Of a stretch of 64,000 nt of DNA, positions 57,541 to 64,000 are shown piece by piece (within the stretch, counting starts at the first letter, position 1; every line of letters begins with the position of its first letter). The stretch covers positions 4,154,001 through 4,218,000 of the forward strand of contig JAWZSP010000007.1 in assembly GCA_034401135.1 (NCBI GenBank), read 5' to 3'. Both the position numbers and the translations under genes were made by a program. This DNA comes from Volutella citrinella. Taxonomy: Eukaryota; Ascomycota; Sordariomycetes; Hypocreales; Nectriaceae. The notes beneath the pieces were generated by a model, which saw nothing but the letters and a program-made list of their open reading frames with translations, was not told the DNA's origin and ran no database searches.

Positions 57541-59252
57541 ATGGCACCTCCCAAAAAGGTCATCATCATCGGAGGCGGCGTCTCTGGGCTGGGCATGGCT
57601 GTCCAGCTCAAGCGCATGCTGGGGTACGAAAACTTTGTCCTTTACGAGAAGTCGGACAATGTTGGCGGCACATGGTGGCACAACAGATATCCTGCTTGCG
57701 CGTGCGATATCCCAAGCCATCTCTACTCGTACAGCTTCGCTCTCAACCCAGACTGGACGACAACGTACCCTGGACGCGATGAGCTACACGAATACTTCTA
57801 TTCAGTCGCCAAGAAGTACGACATCCTGCCTCACTGCCGGTTCAACACCATGTGTACGGCACTCAAGTGGCAGTCAGATCTCTCGCTGTGGTCGTGCTCC
57901 TTTGTCAACATGCTCACGGGCGAGACTTGGATTGAAGAGGCCAATGTCGTCGTGTCTGCCGTTGGCACCTTGGATCGCCCGTTCATTCCTGAGATCGAGG
58001 GTGCCGACACTTTCGCCGGAAAGACATTCCACAGCGCTCGTTGGGACGACACGGTCGAGACCAAGAACAAACAAGTCGTTGTGCTTGGAAATGGGGCATC
58101 CGCTACTCAATTTGTCCCTGAGCTGGTCAACGATGCTGGACGAGGCAAGGTCACTCAGATTGTCAGAAGCGCGCATTGGTGGACAAAGAGAGCAAGTCAT
58201 CCTGCTAATGCCCAGTACTGTTTGGTCGACTAACAGAGATTGAACAGGGAAATCCAGTCTACTCTTCAGCCTTCAAAATCCTGATGGGCTACGTCCCGCT
58301 CGCCGCACGCATTTACCGCATCTTCCTTGCTTGGGAGCTCGACAAGGTCTTCTTTTCATTCTTGATGGACAAAAACGGCGCGCAAATGCGACAGGCTATT
58401 CGCGACAACACGTACAAGTACATTGACAACGATGCACCACCGCAGTATCGCGAGATTCTTAGACCCGACTACGAGCCTGGGTGCAAGCGACGAGTCAATA
58501 CTGCTACATATCTCGAGGCGCTACACTCTAAGAAGATGCTTCTGGCAAAGGAAAGGGTTACTCGAATTGGAGCCCAGCATGTCGAGACGGCTGAGGGCAA
58601 CATGTACCCTGCCGATGTCATCATCTATGCCACCGGCTTCAAGACCCAGAAGTGGCTGCACCCCATTGAGGTCACTGGTGAGAACGGCCAGGATCTTCAA
58701 GAGGTCTGGGAGGCGGCTGGCGGAGCAGAGGCCTACAAGGGCACCATCGCCAGCGGTTTCCCCAACTTCTTCATCTTGTACGGCCCTAATGCGGCCACTG
58801 GCCAGCACTCTGTCATCTTCCACTCCGAGTGCCAGATCAACTTCACGTGCCGGCTCCTCAAACCGGTCCTTGTTGGCAATTCTCCCGTTGACGCCATTGC
58901 TGTCAAGGCGGATGCGCAGAAACGCGACCTGTCTTGGGTCCAGGGCAAGCTGAAGCACCTCGTCTTCAACAGCGGATGCCAGAGCTGGTGGATGGATCCG
59001 GTGACCAAGAAGAACACCTTCATCTACCCGGATCCCATGTACAAGTACTGGCTCCGAACAATATTCCCCATCTGGTCCGACTTTGAGCTGCGCCGGAGAA
59101 ACGATCAAAACGCGGTGCGCGTGTTGCCCTCTGGTTTCGGCATCGTGGCCAGTGTTGGAGCCCTTGGGCTTGCTCTGGCCTCGGCCACCAATTCAGAGAA
59201 GACTCTGGAAGTTGCCCTTGCGATGAAGAAGGTCCTTGTATCTATGTGGTAA
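57541..59252 (+). CDS. Baeyer-Villiger-type flavin monooxygenase, 2 exons
   Basis: Exons 57541-58191 and 58248-59252 give 551 residues. The intron is a GC-AG type (donor GCAAGT). The FAD motif IIIGGGVSGLGMAVQL is at the N-terminus, followed by NVGGTWWHNRYPACACD. The Baeyer-Villiger fingerprint F-x-G-x3-H-x3-W is present as FAGKTFHSARW near residue 160. The NADPH motif is VVVLGNGASATQF. The C-terminus has a small hydrophobic helix (FGIVASVGALGLALASA) that could anchor it in a membrane. It would insert oxygen into a ketone to give an ester or lactone. An epoxide hydrolase lies 0.8 kb downstream on the same strand. Confidence 0.92.
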
Positions 59253-60053
59253 AAGTCGGGTCGACATTGTGTCATTTTGTATGTGTTATAGATGGGCATT
59301 TTCTGCTAGCTGAATGCATTACTGCCCTTGATTTCTGCATATGCCATACACAATGTGGTACCGTAACTTGTGTTCAATTCAATAGACCGTAGCAAAAATC
59401 TATGACTTGGATGGTGAATCCACTCGCTCTTACCACTACGACGAGATTATTCTAGCCCTCTGTAAGAGGCCGGCACGGGGCATTCTTCATCATGGCGCAG
59501 GTATAATTGATCAGCAAATGCTGCTGAGCACCCGACATGTTCAGCCGACGAGTCGAAGTCAAGTCGGCTAGTCGGAAGTGGCGAATGCCAACCAAGGCCA
59601 GTGGAGAGTGGCACTTCATGATTGTACTAAGACACATTTTCCCTTGAAACGCCTAGTTTGGGAATTTGATTCATCGCCTCGCTAATAGATGCGATAATTG
59701 GAACATGCTCATGAGTAGTTTTGATAACTCGCTTTTCGGCTTCTGTATCCACCTGCGATATCGTCCACTTGCCGAACTGGGGCCCAGCTTAGCGCAGCCC
59801 TCCTGATCCCGGCTATGCTCAATCAGGCACCTGTAAGCGCGATTGTGTATTTCCAATTTCAGATCATTTTGGTCATCGATGAGCTAGAGGGGATCGGGTT
59901 GCCATTAATGGACAGAGACGTGTTATAACGAGCGTGAACAGCCCCAGCATGAGCTTCCTTCTGTTACTTAACGTTGGCTTCCTCTGATGGGACAACCCAG
60001 AGCAGCACCTCCAAGGCTTCCATGCTAGCGACATCCCCCTCCATTGAGTCACG
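59253..60053. other. Intergenic, epoxide-hydrolase promoter
   Basis: 801 bp without a recognised gene. The final part is the presumed promoter of the epoxide hydrolase. Confidence 0.4.
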
Positions 60054-61415
60054 ATGCCACCCGCTTTCGACCTCCCTGATCCTTCGGCTCTCGAGGTGAA
60101 CAAGCCCATTCCCTTCACGCTACTCGTCGACCGCGAGTTTTTAGCCACGACAAAGCAGAAGCTGTCCCTTGCGCGATACCCCGATGAGCAGAATGACTTT
60201 GGACCGGATAACTGGGCACAGGGCGCCAAGGTGGACAAGGTCAGGGAACTGGCCCAATACTGGGAGAAAGGATTCGATTGGGACAAGCAAGAGGTAGGCT
60301 AGGCCATAATCCAGTTGCCCCAAGATGAGATGGGATTTCTTTTTAGCTAACCATCAACAGGCTCTGTTAAACAAGGCATTCAACCACTTCCTCGTCAAGC
60401 TAGATGTTCCTGGCTTCGGCAAGCTGATTCTACACTACACCCACGCTAGGTCGCCGCGATCGAATGCGCGACCGCTACTTTTCTCACACGGATGGCCTGG
60501 ATCCTTTGTAGAAGCTCTCAAGGTTGCAGGGCCTCTATCCAACCCCGAGAACCCCGGCGATCCGGCCTTCCATTTCGTCGCGCCGTCCATCCCAGGATTT
60601 GGCTTCTCTCCAGCAGCTGCCAAGAGCGGTGTAGGCCCGGAGGTTGTGGCTCGAGCGTTTAAGACGCTGATGACGGATGTATTGGGCTACAAAACCTTCT
60701 TTACGCAGGGTGGCGACTTTGGTTCGTTCATCACTCGATCTATTGCCATCCAGTATCCCAAGGTTGTGCTTGCCCAGCACCTGAACATGTTCCCAGTCCC
60801 CTATCCCACTCTGTGGACCGCACCGATCACATACCTTCGATGGTGCTTTGAGGGCATCTTCTATTCCAAGTTCGAATCAACTGCGTTAAAGGTACGATCA
60901 AACTTCGAAAAGGACCAGAGTGGCTATCTCGAACAACAAAAGACGAGAGCCCAGACCCTTGGCTTTGCGCTGGGCGACTCTCCAGTTGGTCTGCTGGCCT
61001 GGTTTGTTGAGAAGTTTCACGACTGGGGCGATGTATCAGATACATTCACACCAGACATGGTCCTGACTCTTGTCATGATGCACTGGATTCAGGGTGCCAC
61101 TCCGGGTTTGCGATTCTATCGTGAAGCATTCGGCGAACGACGCGAGGCCGAGAAGACATTTGAACAATATGTCAAGGCCCCAACCGGTGTGAGTATGTAC
61201 GCAAAGGAACAACTGCATGTAAGTAAACACCGATTGTCAGCAGAACGATTCCTTGGCTAACCTAAGTCTCCTAGTGCCCTAAGGACTGGGCTCAGCAGGC
61301 GGCCAATATCAAGTACTGGAGAGAATACAATATAGGAGGCCATTTCTCGTCGCTTGAGTGTCCTGATGTCTTTATTTCAGATATAAGGGGTTTCTTCAAA
61401 ACCATCAAGGGCTAG
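60054..61415 (+). CDS. Epoxide hydrolase (alpha/beta-hydrolase with EHN domain), 3 exons
   Basis: Exons 60054-60293, 60361-61218 and 61275-61415 give 412 residues. The N-terminal EHN domain includes FTLLVDREFLATTKQKLSLARYP and KVRELAQYWEKGFDW. The hydrolase core has the oxyanion motif SHGWPGSF, the nucleophile aspartate in QGGDFGSF, and near the end GGHFSSLE with the catalytic histidine. This is the layout of microsomal-type epoxide hydrolases, which turn epoxides into diols; no N-terminal membrane anchor is seen here. The last exon is short but holds the catalytic histidine, so the gene appears complete. Confidence 0.93.
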
Positions 61416-62631
61416 AATAGAGCTTATTGCTCTCTGGCTCTAGCCATACAGGCCGTTTCCGTTGGCCATTTCTGCTGGCTGTTTCCACAGGCTGTTTCTA
61501 AATGCTGTTTTGATATGCTGTCTCTACAAGCTATATATCCATGGCCCAGGTGTCGGCGCTCATGCTAATGCACAGTGCTCAAATACGAAGCACAGCCCGC
61601 ACTGAGTGGAAGAAGTGACGGAAGAAGGGATTGTACAGTTGGCCGCCACCCCTGTCCAGTTTAGCTAATTAGGAAGAAGCTGAACTACCCTAGTTCGACC
61701 CGACCCCGACTAGCTAAATAAAGGTAGAACACCGTCACATGCCCCAGCCCGAGCCACAGCACAGCCCGAGCCCCTCAGAGTGGCCTGGCTTCGAAAAGCT
61801 TAATTCCAAAGAGAAAAGCTCGCGATTTCGAAGTGTTCACTTTCTGTATTGGGCGTAGCTTCTTACCAGGTCACAGAGCCCGCCGCTGTAGACAGTAGAG
61901 CCACAACACCAAGAAGGCCCGTTTTTCAACATCGCGCATGTTCGTCACTGCCTTCATAACAAGGCGTCGCCACAACGCGGGGGATCTCTGAGCCCTGCGT
62001 CTGCAGTTCGCGAAAAAATGAACCTCCCAATGAAGCACTGTTTTAGTCAACCACACAGCCAATGTGGCTAATAACCCATATATTGTAACATGTGAGACAT
62101 AGGGTATCTTATGAGAACCGGAGAGAGGACAGTAGAGCAGGTGCTGGCCATGTCACGAGACTCCGTTGTGTAGTCGGGACACTACAGCACTACCGAGGAG
62201 GCCGGGCACATCCGGAATAAACCCTTTTCTAGTCGGTCTTATTCCGGACAATGAGACTGGACCATCCTCAAACTCGAGCAGCCATTCGTCCAGTGGATCT
62301 ATTCTGGGGCGATAAGCCCTTAGCGAGCATGCAGGCATTTTGAGTTTGGCAAGGGTCTAGGGACTATTGGCGCCACTTGCGGTGCCAAGACCTTGAGGTC
62401 TTTTCGAAGCGACTTAGATTATCAGATCAAGCTTGAATTGTTCAGCTCTCGGTAAGAATGGGGAGATGGGGGCCAATATGATGTTCTAGAACGTCTCCGA
62501 TACCGGTATGATGTGCTCGCATGCGCATGAAGAAATAAGTGCTGCACTTTCGTGGAATACAAGAAGCGGGAAGGTCCCTCAGGACGCTCCTTTTACTAAA
62601 CGGGTCAATTGAGAACCTCAAGGTTTCTATC
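61416..62631. repeat. Intergenic region with degenerate GGCTGTTTC repeats
   Basis: 1.2 kb with no gene. At about 61450-61530 a low-complexity tract is made of variants of GGCTGTTTC spaced 10-20 bases apart, including a 16-mer (61517-61532) that nearly matches, in reverse complement, 23934-23949. A second patch near 61740-61780 repeats AGCCCGAGCC. It may be the remains of a dispersed element. Confidence 0.45.
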
Positions 62632-64000
62632 ATGGCGGTCAACACTCAAACCAAGGAGGATCCCTCTGTGAATGTGGATGAAGCCACCCTGGAAAGTCCT
62701 CAGGACATCAAAGCACAGGCAGGTGTATCTCTCGATCCGAGGTCTGATGATGTCGACACCCGGCCGTTTATTCCATGGAAATGGAAACTCACATCGGTTC
62801 TACTGATCTGCCTTATTAGCTTCGGTGCTTCCTGGTCTGCCAGACTGACCTCATCGCTGAAGAGCACGATCAAGAAGGAGCTGCGCATCAACAATACGCA
62901 ATTTGCATTGTTAGAAGCCAGTGAAGAGTTCCTGGTTACTCTCTTGATTATGGCCTCTGGCATTGTGACGGACCAGATTGGCGGCGCTGGTACGTTGAAA
63001 CTCTCCTCTGCTATTGGGCACTTGGGATTAATGGGTGTCGTAGGAGCTATGCTCTACGGAAACTTGATCATGACCGCGGGAGCACTCATTGTAGCGGGCG
63101 CAGCGACTTGCAAATCCTATCCGCTCATGATCTTTGGAAAAGTTGCCGCAGCATTAGGCGACATTGCCACGCAAATTGCCTACTACAGGGTGTTTTCGGG
63201 ATGGTTTGCCCCTGGCGGAGGATTTGGAACCACCATTGGTCTTCAAATCGGCATCGCCAGAATTGGCGGCTTTGTTGGAAGCTCCACGGCCAATATCATC
63301 TCCAAGGTATTACCCCTTCCTGCCGTGTCCTTGATAGTAACAGCCTCGGTAACGTTTATTCAGAATACTAGAAACTTTGCCTGGGTTTTCTGGGTCGGTG
63401 CATGCGTCTCTGTCTTTACAAACGTGTGCACGCTTGTCTTTTTCGTCTTCACAAAGGTTGCCCACAGGCGCTTTCGGGCACCACCTGATCCCGCCACAGG
63501 CGAACCGCTCGCTGAGAAGAACAAGAACTTTGAGCTTCGCAAAATCCTCGAATTACCCTGGGTATATTGGGCCATTATGCTTTTCTCCATGGTGCAAACA
63601 AGTTGTTCCAATGTTTACGCTCAGAATGCCACCGAGCTTGCCGAGCACCGCTTCGGAGTGGATGCAGTTGCTGCTGGTTGGTATGCATCATTGTCGCAAT
63701 ATGCCGGTAGGTCATACGTGCTCTCATTGCTAGGTATCCAAAACCGTATTGGGCTAACCCGATTGTCATAGGCTTTTTCCTTAGTCCGTTCATCGGCGCT
63801 GTTATCGATGCCTACGGCCATCGTGTCACGCAAATGGCCATCTGCGGCACTGGAATGCTCTTGTCGATGGGTCTTATTAACTGGAGCACAACTACGAGCG
63901 GTGCCGCAGCTTCGTACGCATTCTACGCCATTTTCAAGACATTCGGCCCGGTGACGATTATCGAGGGAATTCGGACTAGTATGTGGCATCAAGATGTCTT
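62632..64000 (+). CDS. MFS transporter, 3' end beyond the window
   Basis: Exons 62632-63306, 63364-63706 and 63772-63978 are visible, and a GTATGT donor at 63979 shows that it continues past the window. The intron 63307-63363 is a multiple of three without a stop, so a naive reading would keep it. The protein has a hydrophilic N-terminus of about 50 residues, then FGASWSARLTSSLKSTIKKEL, TM segments such as LLIMASGIVTDQIGGAG, and FSGWFAPGGGFGTTIGLQIGIARIGGFVG, typical of the MFS general substrate type. The substrate is unknown. It follows the monooxygenase and epoxide hydrolase on the same strand. Confidence 0.85.

Noticed and set aside
1..64000. tRNA or rRNA genes, CRISPR arrays, intact transposons
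   Set aside because: I looked for B-box-like GTTCGAATCC with a paired acceptor stem, for regular spaced repeats and for transposase or reverse-transcriptase motifs, and found none that convinced me.

Overview
The window is nuclear DNA of a filamentous ascomycete (Pezizomycotina, most likely Sordariomycetes). The evidence is: genes split by 50-90 bp GT-AG introns with CTAAC-type branch sites; many Zn2Cys6 regulators and Dal5/DHA1/sugar-type MFS transporters; TATAAG-type core promoters; and no bacterial operon structure. Gene content is that of an accessory region: secondary-metabolism genes, catabolic genes, transporters, regulators and several decaying genes. For most genes the exon chain was rebuilt by eye. 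Where every exon could be placed, total coding length came out as a multiple of three.

Layout. (A) 0.2-13.8 kb looks like the tailoring, transport and regulatory part of a secondary-metabolite cluster: FAD monooxygenase, O-methyltransferase, NmrA-like reductase, full-length Zn2Cys6 regulator, DHA1 exporter, AflR-like regulator and a class I methyltransferase. No backbone synthase lies in the window, so it should be to the left if this is a real cluster. (B) 14.2-19.7 kb holds a divergent pair: an unknown membrane protein with an apparent in-frame stop, and a DUF7025-type AAA+ ATPase. (C) 20.1-23.4 kb has a broken UDP-glycosyltransferase remnant and a secreted CE4 polysaccharide deacetylase with three tandem N-terminal modules. 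(D) 24.1-27.8 kb has a DAO-type FAD oxidoreductase and a mannose-6-phosphate isomerase. (E) 28-35 kb has a Zn2Cys6 regulator and a Dal5-like transporter that share an identical 17-bp promoter motif, then a second Dal5-like transporter. (F) 36-42.8 kb has a 1320-residue 5-oxoprolinase, divergent from that second transporter, and another Zn2Cys6 regulator. (G) 43-48.6 kb is a decaying area: a regulator lacking its zinc cluster, an intact 2-hydroxyacid dehydrogenase, a frameshifted MFS pseudogene and a truncated HpcH/HpaI aldolase. (H) 49-57 kb has an alpha/beta-hydrolase, a sugar transporter and a Zn2Cys6 regulator. (I) 57.5-64 kb has a Baeyer-Villiger-type monooxygenase, an epoxide hydrolase and an MFS transporter cut by the window edge.

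No wholly new system can be claimed from sequence alone. The leads most worth checking are the duplicated CGG-N6-CGG promoter element, a 17-bp palindrome in the divergent promoter of cluster A, the triple-module deacetylase, the eroding dehydrogenase/transporter/aldolase module, and unusual splicing (7-nt and 21-nt exons, two GC-AG introns).
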